A stretch of DNA of 64,000 nucleotides from Burkholderiaceae bacterium. Lineage in GTDB: Bacteria; Pseudomonadota; Gammaproteobacteria; Burkholderiales; Burkholderiaceae_B. Numbering within the stretch: position 1 is the first letter of the stretch; each line of letters opens with the position of its first letter. Both the position numbers and the translations under genes were made by a program. This document shows, in pieces, positions 16,899-25,953 of the stretch. The notes under the pieces were generated by a model that worked only from the letters and a program-made list of their open reading frames with translations, was not told the origin of the DNA and did not search any database. Location: contig JAGOAJ010000012.1 of assembly GCA_017983955.1 (NCBI GenBank), positions 1 to 64,000 of the forward strand. Reading direction: 5' to 3'.

Positions 16899-17421
16899 CC
16901 CTGGCGTCGTCGCTATGGATATGCAGTGCCTCTAGGAAACGCGACACCATGTTATAGGTCGCAATCGTAGCGGTCAGCTCTACCAGTTCGCGCGGTTCAA
17001 ACTTGGCTTTGACCGCGGCGAAGATGTCATCGGGAACCTGCACATGGCGGGTCATCGCATCAGTGTAATCCAACACTGCGCGTTGTTTTTCCGTAAACAA
17101 AGTCGACGAGCGCCAATCGTGCAGATCGTCCAACTGCTGCTGGGTCATGCCTTCCTGCAGTGCAATGGGCGCGTGCTGATCGGCTTCGTAGGGGGCACGA
17201 TTCAGCAAGGCAACCCGCATAATGACGAGTTCACGCAAACTGCCATCCAGCGAACTATTGTGTCGTATGCCAGTCAGGTGACTTAACCAACCACTGGCGA
17301 CAGGCGGGCTTTGCAGCAGCATTTGGTACAAATGCAACACGCTGCCGCGCTGCTCGACAATCTGGTCCACCAGGGGGCTGACCTCGGGAAGGGTCAAGTC
17401 AGCATAAGGTAAACGGGCCAT
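16894..17421 (-). CDS. Carboxymuconolactone decarboxylase (AhpD-like) family protein
   Basis: A 175-residue all-helical protein. The start is the ATG at 17421 (MARLPYADLTLPEVSPLVDQ). LRELVIMRVALLNRAPYEADQHAPIALQEG matches the CMD family core, with the E-x3-H pattern but without the CxxC pair of AhpD, so peroxidase-type redox chemistry is unlikely. The substrate is unknown. It follows the aminotransferase gene on the same strand with a 44-base gap and may be the last gene of the peptide-import operon. Confidence 0.72.
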   Translation of the reverse strand: MARLPYADLTLPEVSPLVDQIVEQRGSVLHLYQMLLQSPPVASGWLSHLTGIRHNSSLDGSLRELVIMRVALLNRAPYEADQHAPIALQEGMTQQQLDDLHDWRSSTLFTEKQRAVLDYTDAMTRHVQVPDDIFAAVKAKFEPRELVELTATIATYNMVSRFLEALHIHSDDARV

Positions 17422-17465
17422 AACGATTCCTTTTAAAAACATGCGCCGCATGAGCAGCAACTAAA

Positions 17466-18794
17466 CTATGCGCCAAACAGAACCTGTTCTATGCTGCTAA
17501 TAAAACGTGTCACGATTTCACTGATATCGTCTTCTGTGCAAATAAATGGCGGCGCCAGCAATACATGATCGCCATGTACGCCATCTATGGTGCCGCCCAT
17601 GGGGTACATCAACAAGCCATTTTTCATGGCCTGACGTTTCAGTTTGACATGAGTTTTCAGGGCTGGATCTAAGCTAGCCTTGGTGGCCTTGTCCTGTACA
17701 AATTCCACCCCCACGAACAAGCCACGGCCACGGATGTCGCCCACATTGGGGTGGGAGTCCAGAGCAGTACGCAACTCACTACGCAGCTGGTGTCCACGCG
17801 CCAACACATTGGGCAACAAGTTATCCTGGACTATCACTTTTTGCACGGCCAGGGCCGCTGCACACGCCGTGGCATGCCCCATATAGGTATGGCCATGCTG
17901 GAAAAAACCACTGCCGTTAACCACTGCGTTATAGATGCGGCTGCTGGCTATCATGGCGCCTATAGGCTGATAACCCGCACCCAAACCTTTGGCAATGGTG
18001 ATGATGTCTGGCGTCACTTGATCTTCGGCGCAGGCGAACAAATGGCCGGTACGCCCCATCCCTGACATGACTTCGTCCAGTATCAGCAACACCCCGTGCT
18101 TATCGCAAACCTGGCGTACTTTTTGCAAATAGGTTTTTACCGGCACCAAGGCGCCTGCGGTGGCGCCCACCACAGTCTCGGCGACAAAGGCCGCCACGTT
18201 TTCCGCGCCCAGTTCCAGGATTTTCTGTTCCAGCTCAGTAGCCAACCGTGTTGCATATTGTTCTTCGGTTTCATCCTGACGCTGATCCCGGTAGGCATAA
18301 CACGGCGACACATGATGGGCCGGCACCAGCAAGGGCAGAAAAGGCTCGCGCCGCCAGGCATTACCGCCTATGGACAAGGCGCCCAGGGTATTGCCATGAT
18401 AGCTTTGGCGACGGGCGATGAAATGACGGCGGCTAGGCCGTCTGGTTTCCACAAAGTACTGGCGCGCCAGCTTCATGGCAGCTTCGACAGCTTCCGAGCC
18501 GCCCGACACAAAGTACACATGATTAAGTTCGCCTGGCGAACGCTGCGCCAGAAAATCCGCCAGGTCTTCAGCCGCCTGAGTGGTAAAAAATGACGAATGC
18601 GCATAGGCAATCTGATCGAGCTGGTCTTTAATGGCCTGAATAATTACAGGATGCCCATGTCCCAAACACGACACCGCAGCCCCGCCAGACGCATCAATAT
18701 AGCTTTTATTATTCTGATCAAATAATTCTATACGCTGGCCGCTGACGGCGAAATCCAGGGCTTGTTTGGGATTGCGATGAAAGACGTGGCTCAT
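17466..18794 (-). CDS. Class III PLP-dependent aminotransferase
   Basis: A 442-residue fold-type I aminotransferase of the omega/ornithine group. The substrate-cofactor motif VYFVSGGSEAVEAAMKLARQ, the LILDEVMSGMGRTG block with its PLP-contacting Asp, and the Schiff-base lysine in TIAKGLGAGYQPIGA (about residue 267) are present. The substrate cannot be named. It lies downstream of the N-formylglutamate amidohydrolase in the peptide-import operon, suggesting it acts on an amino acid freed by that hydrolase or on an omega-amino acid. Confidence 0.85.
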   Translation of the reverse strand: MSHVFHRNPKQALDFAVSGQRIELFDQNNKSYIDASGGAAVSCLGHGHPVIIQAIKDQLDQIAYAHSSFFTTQAAEDLADFLAQRSPGELNHVYFVSGGSEAVEAAMKLARQYFVETRRPSRRHFIARRQSYHGNTLGALSIGGNAWRREPFLPLLVPAHHVSPCYAYRDQRQDETEEQYATRLATELEQKILELGAENVAAFVAETVVGATAGALVPVKTYLQKVRQVCDKHGVLLILDEVMSGMGRTGHLFACAEDQVTPDIITIAKGLGAGYQPIGAMIASSRIYNAVVNGSGFFQHGHTYMGHATACAAALAVQKVIVQDNLLPNVLARGHQLRSELRTALDSHPNVGDIRGRGLFVGVEFVQDKATKASLDPALKTHVKLKRQAMKNGLLMYPMGGTIDGVHGDHVLLAPPFICTEDDISEIVTRFISSIEQVLFGA

Positions 18795-18879
18795 GGCTAC
18801 TTTAGGTAAAAAAAGCTGAGAAGGGTACTGGCATCATATAGCAGGTGTGCAGCAATTAACATCCTGCTACACCCTTAAA

Positions 18880-19743
18880 CTACATTTGCAGTCGGATAAA
18901 TTTGGCTACCTCGACGCTAAGTTCACTTAGGGTAGCCTGCAAAGAATCAAAGCCCGGCGTTTTTTCGTAGGTGGTTTCATCCATATACAGCTTGCGATTA
19001 ATTTCTATTTGCAGGCTATAGCGATTTTTATCAGGCTGGCCCATACGTTGAATCAGGGCCACGCCCTTGAACGGGTCGTTCCGCGCCGCACTGTAGCCAC
19101 GCTCGCGCAGGAAATCTTCAATAACCCCCACCAGAGTCGGATCGCAGGTTGTGCCATCGCGATCGCCCAGTACAAAATCAGCCAGGGGTTTATTGGAGGC
19201 TATTTGCAGTATGTTGTACGAATCAGACGGCATGGAGTGCAAGTTTAAATGCCAGACACAGCCAAACGCCTTATAGGCTTGTTCGGCCAGTTCAGCCAAT
19301 GCCGCATGATACGGCTCGTAGTAAGTGCCTATCCGATCTTCGACCTCACCCACCCAAAGCTTACGGTCATACACAGGGCGGCCGCCAGCCATGCTCCATA
19401 GCAAGCCTATGCCCAGTCGCGACTTTTCTGTGGGATGCAATTCACCATGCGGCCAAGGCTCGGCCAGCATGTCAGGATCCAGATCGTCCAGCGTACGGTT
19501 AGGATCTATGTAGCTGCGCGGAAAATTCGCGGCCAGTAGACTGCCTCCAACCGATGGAATGGCCTGCCATAGCTCGTGTACCCAGGTGTCTTCGCCAGCA
19601 CGCAACAAGGACACGGGCAAACAGCTTTGAAAATCGGCGGGGTAAATCACGCCGCTATGGGGCGAATCGCACACCAGTGGTATGGCCGTGGCCGTGGGCA
19701 GACTCAGTTGGTAGGGATCAAACGGCGCATCGCTAAATCTCAT
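18880..19743 (-). CDS. N-formylglutamate amidohydrolase family protein
   Basis: A 287-residue zinc-dependent amidohydrolase of the HutG/FGase family. The N-terminal CDSPHSGVIYPADF holds the SPHSG motif, NFPRSYIDPNR and LHPTEKSRLG follow in order, and HLNLHSMPS provides further ligand histidines. The known activity is hydrolysis of N-formyl-L-glutamate to formate and glutamate in histidine breakdown, but no hut gene is here. The setting downstream of a dipeptide-type importer suggests an N-acylated amino acid as substrate. It is 17 bases downstream of the ATPase gene. Confidence 0.85.
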   Translation of the reverse strand: MRFSDAPFDPYQLSLPTATAIPLVCDSPHSGVIYPADFQSCLPVSLLRAGEDTWVHELWQAIPSVGGSLLAANFPRSYIDPNRTLDDLDPDMLAEPWPHGELHPTEKSRLGIGLLWSMAGGRPVYDRKLWVGEVEDRIGTYYEPYHAALAELAEQAYKAFGCVWHLNLHSMPSDSYNILQIASNKPLADFVLGDRDGTTCDPTLVGVIEDFLRERGYSAARNDPFKGVALIQRMGQPDKNRYSLQIEINRKLYMDETTYEKTPGFDSLQATLSELSVEVAKFIRLQM

Positions 19744-19760
19744 GATGTTTCCTTCAGCAT

Positions 19761-21941
19761 TCAGGGTGTCAGACCCTGAGGTTGTTTAAGTAACGCTGGC
19801 ATAAATGCTGCCAGCGTAGTTACATTCAGATGACAGGCGCTTAGGTGTCCAGCATCTGGACCCACGGCTTGCAGTACGGGTCTTTCGGTGTGACATACCG
19901 CCATAGCGTGCTCGCAACGCGGATGAAACGGGCAACCTGGAGGCGGTGCCAACGGCGAGGGTTGCTCACCTTTGATCGTGGCAAACTGTCGCTGTCCGGT
20001 ACGCAACACGGGTAGCTCCTTGATCAAGGCCTGGGTATAGGGGTGCTGGGCACGGGTAAAAATAGTGTCAGTATCTGCCACCTCCACGATACGTCCCAAG
20101 TACATAATGGCCACGCGATCCGAAATATGGCTGACTACCCCCAGGTTGTGACTGATAAAGAAATAGGTTAATCCGAACTCAGCTTGCAACTGCATAAAAA
20201 GGTTCAGCACCTGCGCCTGTATGGACACATCCAGTGCAGCCACGGCCTCGTCGCACACCAGCACCGAAGGGCGTAGCGCCAAGGCCCTGGCCACCCCGAT
20301 ACGCTGACGCTGGCCGCCTGAAAATTGATGCGGATAACGAAACCGCCAGGCCGGGTCCAGACCCACTTTATGCATCAGGCCAACAACATAATCTTCCTGA
20401 TCTGCTGATCTGACCATGCCATGTGCTACTGGCGCTTCACCGATGATGTCTATGACTCGCATACGTGGGTTCAACGACGAAAACGGATCCTGGAATATCA
20501 TTTGTATTGCCAGATGCTGTTGATGCCGACTGGCGGCATTCATGGCTGCTGCTGTCTGGCCTTTGTACAGAATATGCCCTGCCGTGGGCGTGAGCATCCC
20601 GGTCAGCATGCGCCCCAGCGTGCTCTTGCCGCAGCCAGACTCGCCCACTATGCCTATGACTTCACCCTGGGGAACATCCAAATCCACGCCCGCCACCGCT
20701 TGTAAAATACGTGAGGCGACCGGCCTGCCTATCCAGGCGCCTGCGCGCGACCACAGACCACCCGGCAACAGATAGTGTCGCTCCAGGCCACGCAGGGAAA
20801 TTAGCGGTGCCTTGATAGCACCTGAGTCTGCCAGGGGTGTCTTGATGCCTGGATCGGCGTCACCAAGAGCAGGCGCTGCCATCGGCTGTACAGAGGCCGT
20901 AACACTAACGGTGGCTGGCCCTTCTACGCCCTGATGCCAGCAACTAACCTGATGATGCTCACCCACCGTCTGCAACATCGGCGTCACTTCACAGGCTACA
21001 GTCGCCCGATAACAACGCGCCCGAAAAGCGCATCCAGGTGTCAGATCCAGCAAGGATGGCGTAGACCCCGGGATCTGGAACAACGGTCGACCCCGGGTGT
21101 GCATAGAAGGAATCGAAGCGATCAAGCCGTGGGTGTAGGGATGTTGGGGTACGCCTATCACCACAGGCGCTGGCGCCACTTCAACCAACCGCCCCGCATA
21201 CATCACCGCCAAGCGGTCGGCCAGCCCAGACACCACGGCTAAATCATGGGTAATCCAGATCAGGGCTGTGCCCATTTCACGACATAGCTTCTGGACCTCA
21301 TACAGGATTTGTCCCTGTATGGTCACATCCAAGGCCGTGGTGGGCTCGTCAGCAATAATCAATTTGGGTGAATTCAACAAGGCGATCGCAATCGCTACCC
21401 GTTGGCGCATACCGCCCGACAAATGATGTGGGTAGGCCCGCAGGCGTTCAGCCGGTGAAGTAATGCCTACCTTGCCCAGCATGCGTAAAGACCGTTGCCT
21501 GGCGACTTTGCGCGTCACCCGCTGATGCGCCAACACGGCCTCTATCATCTGCGTGCCTATGGTCAGCACCGGGTTCAGCGTCATCATAGGATCCTGGAAT
21601 ATCATTGCCAGGTCACGACCACGCAGTTGTCGGTACTGTTCAGGCGATAAGGCCTGCAGATCACGGCCATCGAAGTGCAAGCGATCGGCCTGCACATGAC
21701 AGGAGTCGTCCAACAATCGCATCAGGGCAAAACCAGTAACGCTTTTTCCTGAACCAGACTCGCCGACCAGCCCCAAAATTTCGCCCGCACGCAATTGCAG
21801 GGACAGGCCATCAACCGCCTTGACCACGCCCTCGCGGGTATGGAAGCTGGCCCGCAAGCCGCGCACATCCAGCAAGATGTCGCTGACAGCGTCATCCTGT
21901 ATAAGCGTGCCTAGGGTTTGGGGACTATTCACACGCGTCAC
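19761..21941 (-). CDS. Dipeptide/oligopeptide ABC transporter, fused double ATPase (DppD-DppF type)
   Basis: A 726-residue protein with two complete ABC modules. The first has Walker A GLVGESGSGKSV (about 57-68) and signature LSGGMRQR. The second has GIVGESGCGKST and FSGGQRQR. Each is followed by the oligopeptide-transporter C-terminal extension with Cys-rich CAFRARCY and CPFHPRCEHA segments (the cluster-binding tail of this class). The linker around residue 350-390 is Ala/Pro-rich. Fusion of the two ATPases in one chain replaces the usual separate dppD and dppF genes. It starts right after the stop of the second permease. Confidence 0.92.
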   Translation of the reverse strand: MTRVNSPQTLGTLIQDDAVSDILLDVRGLRASFHTREGVVKAVDGLSLQLRAGEILGLVGESGSGKSVTGFALMRLLDDSCHVQADRLHFDGRDLQALSPEQYRQLRGRDLAMIFQDPMMTLNPVLTIGTQMIEAVLAHQRVTRKVARQRSLRMLGKVGITSPAERLRAYPHHLSGGMRQRVAIAIALLNSPKLIIADEPTTALDVTIQGQILYEVQKLCREMGTALIWITHDLAVVSGLADRLAVMYAGRLVEVAPAPVVIGVPQHPYTHGLIASIPSMHTRGRPLFQIPGSTPSLLDLTPGCAFRARCYRATVACEVTPMLQTVGEHHQVSCWHQGVEGPATVSVTASVQPMAAPALGDADPGIKTPLADSGAIKAPLISLRGLERHYLLPGGLWSRAGAWIGRPVASRILQAVAGVDLDVPQGEVIGIVGESGCGKSTLGRMLTGMLTPTAGHILYKGQTAAAMNAASRHQQHLAIQMIFQDPFSSLNPRMRVIDIIGEAPVAHGMVRSADQEDYVVGLMHKVGLDPAWRFRYPHQFSGGQRQRIGVARALALRPSVLVCDEAVAALDVSIQAQVLNLFMQLQAEFGLTYFFISHNLGVVSHISDRVAIMYLGRIVEVADTDTIFTRAQHPYTQALIKELPVLRTGQRQFATIKGEQPSPLAPPPGCPFHPRCEHAMAVCHTERPVLQAVGPDAGHLSACHLNVTTLAAFMPALLKQPQGLTP

Positions 21942-22910
21942 CTAAAGATTGTTACGCGGATTAAGCACATCGCGCAGGTGGTCGCCCACCAGATTAATGG
22001 CCACCACCACCAAGGCCAGGGCAATACCGGGGAAGAATGAAATCCAGTAGGTGCCTGACAACAGGTATTCGAAACCATTGGCGATCAGCATGCCCAGCGA
22101 AGGTTCTGTCACAGGCACGCCCACGCCCAGAAAAGACAAGGTCGCTTCCAGGGCTATGGCATGGGCCAGGTCTATAGTCGCGATAACCATCAGGGGCGGC
22201 AGGCAGTTAGGAAAGACATGGCGGCGCAATATCCTGTGCCAGGACAGGGCCATACTGCCTGCAGCCTCTATGTATTCCTTGTTGCGTTCGACGATGGCAG
22301 CGCCGCGCGCGGCTCGGGCAAAATAGGCCCACTGCACGGCGATCAAAGCATAGATGACCTTATCCACGCCTTTGCCCAGCACCGCCAGTAAAATCAGCGC
22401 AACCAGTATGGCGGGAAACGAAAGCTGGATATCCACGATGCGCATGAACAAGGCGTCGATGTAGCCACCAAAATAGGCAGCAATCAGCCCGACAGCCGTG
22501 CCTATGGCAAACGCCACAGAAACCGACACCAACCCCACGAACAAGCTGGTGCGCAAGCCATATAAAATCGCAGACCACACATCGCGTGCCTGGCCATCGG
22601 TGCCCAGCCAATAGGTAATGGACCCATCCATGCTGGTGCTGCCTGGCGGCATCTTGGAGTCCATGATATCCAGCGTAGCCAGGTCGAAAGGATTCTGGGG
22701 TGCTATCCAGGGCGCCAACACGGCCATACCCACAAACAACAGCAGCAGGATCAGCCCAAATACTGCCATTTTGCTAAGGCAAAACTGCCGCACGAAAACG
22801 CGCCAGCGACGCTCTAAAGGCAGAGTGACCAGCGGGATGCCATAGTCCGTTACTGCCGCATGCTGCAGACGTTCAGTGGCGGCTGGCAGTACCTGTTCAT
22901 GTTGCGTCAT
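21942..22910 (-). CDS. Dipeptide-type ABC transporter permease (DppC-like)
   Basis: A 322-residue inner-membrane permease. The first helix FGLILLLLFVGMAVLAPWIAP and the EAA loop EYIEAAGSMALSWHRILRRH, which contacts the ATPase, are clear. The ATG overlaps the DppB-like stop by four bases. Together with the other permease it makes the channel for the substrate delivered by the periplasmic binding protein at 23898-25481. Confidence 0.92.
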   Translation of the reverse strand: MTQHEQVLPAATERLQHAAVTDYGIPLVTLPLERRWRVFVRQFCLSKMAVFGLILLLLFVGMAVLAPWIAPQNPFDLATLDIMDSKMPPGSTSMDGSITYWLGTDGQARDVWSAILYGLRTSLFVGLVSVSVAFAIGTAVGLIAAYFGGYIDALFMRIVDIQLSFPAILVALILLAVLGKGVDKVIYALIAVQWAYFARAARGAAIVERNKEYIEAAGSMALSWHRILRRHVFPNCLPPLMVIATIDLAHAIALEATLSFLGVGVPVTEPSLGMLIANGFEYLLSGTYWISFFPGIALALVVVAINLVGDHLRDVLNPRNNL

Positions 22911-23884
22911 GCCGCAGCCCCCTGTATGCGCACCCGAGGATCCAGCACCGTGTAGGCGATGTCTACCACCAGGTTAAGCAAGGCCAGGAACACCACTGTC
23001 AACATCAAATACGCCACCACCACGGGCCTGTCCAGGGTAATGATGGAATCTATCAGTAGCTTGCCCATGCCAGGCCACGAAAAGACAGTTTCGGTGACAA
23101 CAGCGAACGCGATGACCTGGCCGTATTCCAGACCGCCTATAGTGACTATAGGAATGAGTATGTTCTTGAGCAGATGCACGCCCAGCACTCGCTTTTCGTG
23201 CAGCCCTTTGGCGCGTGCGAAACGGATATAGTCCTGGGGCAGGCATTCACGCGTGGCGGCGCGGGTGACACGTATGATTAGCGCGCACTTAGCCACGGCA
23301 ATAGTGGCGGCGGGCAGTATCAAATGACGCAAGCCGTCGGCACTGAATACGCTAAGCTGTATAGGCCCTACCCACTGCAGCGGCCCGCGCCCGCCCGCCG
23401 GGAACCAGCCGAACAGCACGGCAAACAGCATGATGAACATTAGCCCCACCCAGAAATTAGGTAGGGAAAAACCCAGCACAGATCCCCCCATGACGGCGCG
23501 TGCCCCCAGACTGTTGGGTTTCAGACCGGCATACACCCCTAATGGCACTCCGATGACAAAAGCCAGCAACATCGCGAGCGTGGCCAGCTCCAGGGTGGCC
23601 GGCATGCGCTCTAGGATTAACACCATAGCGGGTTCGCCGGTTAAAAAACTGGCGCCAAAATCCATCTGCACAGCCTTGCCCAGAAAAATGGCGTATTGAC
23701 GCCACAGCGGCAGGTTGAGCCCAAAGTTTTGGCGTATCAGTTCACGCTCGGCCTCGGTGGCTTCGGGGCTGGCCAGCATAGAGACGGGGTCGCCGATCAG
23801 GTAAAGACCGGCGAACACCAAGGCTGACATCACCAGTACCACCGCCACCGTCTGTACCAGACGCCGGAATATGGTCGTCAACAC
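22907..23884 (-). CDS. Dipeptide-type ABC transporter permease (DppB-like)
   Basis: A 325-residue permease. N-terminal FRRLVQTVAVVLVMSALVF and the family stretch GDPVSMLASPEATEAERELI are characteristic of DppB/OppB. The EAA-like loop (RECLPQDYIRFARAKGLHEK) is intact. It follows the substrate-binding protein by 13 bases and overlaps the next permease. Confidence 0.92.
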   Translation of the reverse strand: MLTTIFRRLVQTVAVVLVMSALVFAGLYLIGDPVSMLASPEATEAERELIRQNFGLNLPLWRQYAIFLGKAVQMDFGASFLTGEPAMVLILERMPATLELATLAMLLAFVIGVPLGVYAGLKPNSLGARAVMGGSVLGFSLPNFWVGLMFIMLFAVLFGWFPAGGRGPLQWVGPIQLSVFSADGLRHLILPAATIAVAKCALIIRVTRAATRECLPQDYIRFARAKGLHEKRVLGVHLLKNILIPIVTIGGLEYGQVIAFAVVTETVFSWPGMGKLLIDSIITLDRPVVVAYLMLTVVFLALLNLVVDIAYTVLDPRVRIQGAAA

Positions 23885-23897
23885 GACAGGGCGCCGT

Positions 23898-25481
23898 TTA
23901 CTTGGCGATAGTCATGTATTGCGCCAGGGTCATCTGGTCTGAACGCCCGGCATAGTGCACATTTTTCTTCATGGCCCAGACCGATAGTTCAAACTGCAGC
24001 GGCAAGATACCGTAGTCCTCCATGACCAGACTGCTGGCCTCCTGGAGCAGGACCGACCGTTGGTCTTCATCCAGGGTTTGGGAAGCGTCAATAACCAGCT
24101 TGTCCAGTTCAGGGTTGCTGTATTTGCTCCAGTTGGTGGTGCCCAATCCCAGCTTGGGGTCTTTGGTCACCACAAGCGCCTTCAATGGATTAAGCATTTC
24201 ACCCGAGCTGACAGCCCAACCAGCCAGATAGGTACTAAAGGCGTAAGCGTCGCGCTGCTTGAAAAACACAGGTGGGGCCATGGTGTTTACTTCAGCCTTG
24301 ACACCTATTCGTGCCCACATGGATGCAACAACCTGAGCAATACGCTGGTCATTGGTGTAGCGCCCGGCGGGCGAACCCAGCGAAATGCTAAAGCCTTGTG
24401 GATAGCCAGCCTGGGCCAATAAGGCCTTGGCCTGATCCACATTCACATCAGCGGCCTTAGCATATTTTTCAGAGGTACCAAAGGCAGGATAGGCCAGCAG
24501 ATTCGCCGCAGCCTGGGCGGCGCCACCCATGACACGTTCCACAATAGCCTTGCGGTCTATGGCCAGCGACAAGGCCTGGCGTACACGTTGATCAGCCAAA
24601 GGATTTTTGCCATCGGTGCCTGTCATGCCCGGGGGGACTTCCTGCCCCTGGTTCAAGGCCAGATAGATAATGCGTACCGAGGGCGTTTCCTGCACATATA
24701 GTTCAGTGTTCTGCTTGAGCTTAGCCAAATCATCGGTGGGTGGATCCTCGATCACGTCCACATCGCCTGCCAGCAAGGCCGCCACCCGGGCTGCCGGGTT
24801 GGTGATGGGCCGATAAATAACACGGTCCCAATCGGGCTTGTCGCCCCAGTAGTGCTCATTACGTTCGAAAACAATTTCGGCGCCGCGTTTCCAGTGCACG
24901 AATTTATAGGGCCCGGTTCCTACCAGGCCATCGCCGCGATTCAGTTCGACCGTGGTTTTGCCCTCTGGGGCTGCGCCTGCCGCCGCCGTGGCGGACATAA
25001 TGGGCACCATGGACAAGTTAGCCAGTAAAACAGGCGATGGCCCTTTGGTGGTGATTTTTACGGTCAGCGGATCTACCGCTTCGACCTTGGCCACGGTGCT
25101 TAAGTACAGCGAATACGACGATGGGCTATTGGGCACCTTGGGAACGCGATCATAGGTAAAGACCACGTCGTTTGCCGTAAGCGGCGACCCGTCAGAAAAC
25201 TTAACCCCATCGCGCAGCTTAAACATCCAGACATCGCCATCCACTGTCCAGGACTCTGCCAACGAAGGGATGGGCTTGGCGTTGGCGTCAGTACGCACTA
25301 TAGGGTCGAACAAGGTTTCGGAAAGCTGGGTATTTGGAGTCAGCGAGTGGAATTGCGGATCCATGGAACTGGGCTCGGAACGCAAAGCGATGGTCAGATC
25401 GCGGGCCTGAGCCAGGGCACTACCGCCCAATAGCCCCACCACCAAAGCCGATAAAACAAATGTCTGGCGAACTAATTTCAT
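23898..25481 (-). CDS. Peptide-type ABC transporter substrate-binding protein (SBP family 5)
   Basis: A 527-residue periplasmic protein with a signal peptide (about 1-26, ending LAQA) and the family 5 segments LAESWTVDGDVWMFKLRDGVKFSDG and VGTGPYKFVHW. It is the receptor and first gene of the importer operon SBP-DppB-DppC-DppDF-amidohydrolase-aminotransferase. Family 5 receptors bind di/oligopeptides but also opines, nickel or glutathione, so the ligand remains open. The operon context suggests an N-acyl amino acid or small peptide. Confidence 0.9.
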   Translation of the reverse strand: MKLVRQTFVLSALVVGLLGGSALAQARDLTIALRSEPSSMDPQFHSLTPNTQLSETLFDPIVRTDANAKPIPSLAESWTVDGDVWMFKLRDGVKFSDGSPLTANDVVFTYDRVPKVPNSPSSYSLYLSTVAKVEAVDPLTVKITTKGPSPVLLANLSMVPIMSATAAAGAAPEGKTTVELNRGDGLVGTGPYKFVHWKRGAEIVFERNEHYWGDKPDWDRVIYRPITNPAARVAALLAGDVDVIEDPPTDDLAKLKQNTELYVQETPSVRIIYLALNQGQEVPPGMTGTDGKNPLADQRVRQALSLAIDRKAIVERVMGGAAQAAANLLAYPAFGTSEKYAKAADVNVDQAKALLAQAGYPQGFSISLGSPAGRYTNDQRIAQVVASMWARIGVKAEVNTMAPPVFFKQRDAYAFSTYLAGWAVSSGEMLNPLKALVVTKDPKLGLGTTNWSKYSNPELDKLVIDASQTLDEDQRSVLLQEASSLVMEDYGILPLQFELSVWAMKKNVHYAGRSDQMTLAQYMTIAK

Positions 25482-25528
25482 TTGATACCCTTTTTTATAA
25501 ATAATAGATGGGAAGCAACTGAAGGGGC

Positions 25529-25560
25529 AAAAAAAACCCCATATCGGAATGACATGGGGC
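25529..25560 (-). terminator. Terminator after the nirK-cytochrome c pair
   Basis: On the minus strand, GCCCCAT (25554-25560) pairs with ATGGGG (25537-25542) around an 11-base loop, followed by an unbroken run of eight T. It lies 60 bases after the cytochrome gene and upstream of the peptide-binding protein gene, separating the two transcription units. Confidence 0.85.
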
Positions 25561-25619
25561 TAGTGTAGCCAGCACTGCAAAGGAAATAACGAGGGGTTTT
25601 CCCCATTAACGGTTTCTAC

Positions 25620-25937
25620 TTATTGCGACTTGGACACCATATATTCAATAGCGGCACGTATTGCCTCGTCATCGGCTTTCATGGCGCCACCACGCGGCGG
25701 CATGGCGCCCTTGCCCTTGATGGCCACATCCAGCATGGAATCCATGCCTAGTTCTATCAAGGGTGCCCAGGCGGCCTTGTTGCCCAGCTTGGGCGCATTG
25801 GCCGCGCCTGTGGTGTGACACACCATGCAAGACGACCGATACAGTTTTTCACCGATAGGGTTGGGACTGGCAACCGCCGTTGCCGATAAACCCACCCCTA
25901 TCAACAGGGCCAGAACAACAGGGACAGTCTTGAGCAT
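25620..25937 (-). CDS. Periplasmic class I c-type cytochrome (c5-like)
   Basis: A 105-residue protein with a signal peptide (about 1-23, cleavage near AVA-SP). The heme-binding CMVCH motif is followed by TTGAANAPKLGNKAAW, and the distal Met comes from GAMPPRGG, as in cytochromes of the c5 group. It lies 16 bases downstream of nirK, so it is probably the electron donor to the nitrite reductase, receiving electrons from the bc1 complex. That pairing is inferred from position. Confidence 0.88.
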   Translation of the reverse strand: MLKTVPVVLALLIGVGLSATAVASPNPIGEKLYRSSCMVCHTTGAANAPKLGNKAAWAPLIELGMDSMLDVAIKGKGAMPPRGGAMKADDEAIRAAIEYMVSKSQ

Positions 25938-25953
25938 ACTATTCTCCGGTTAA

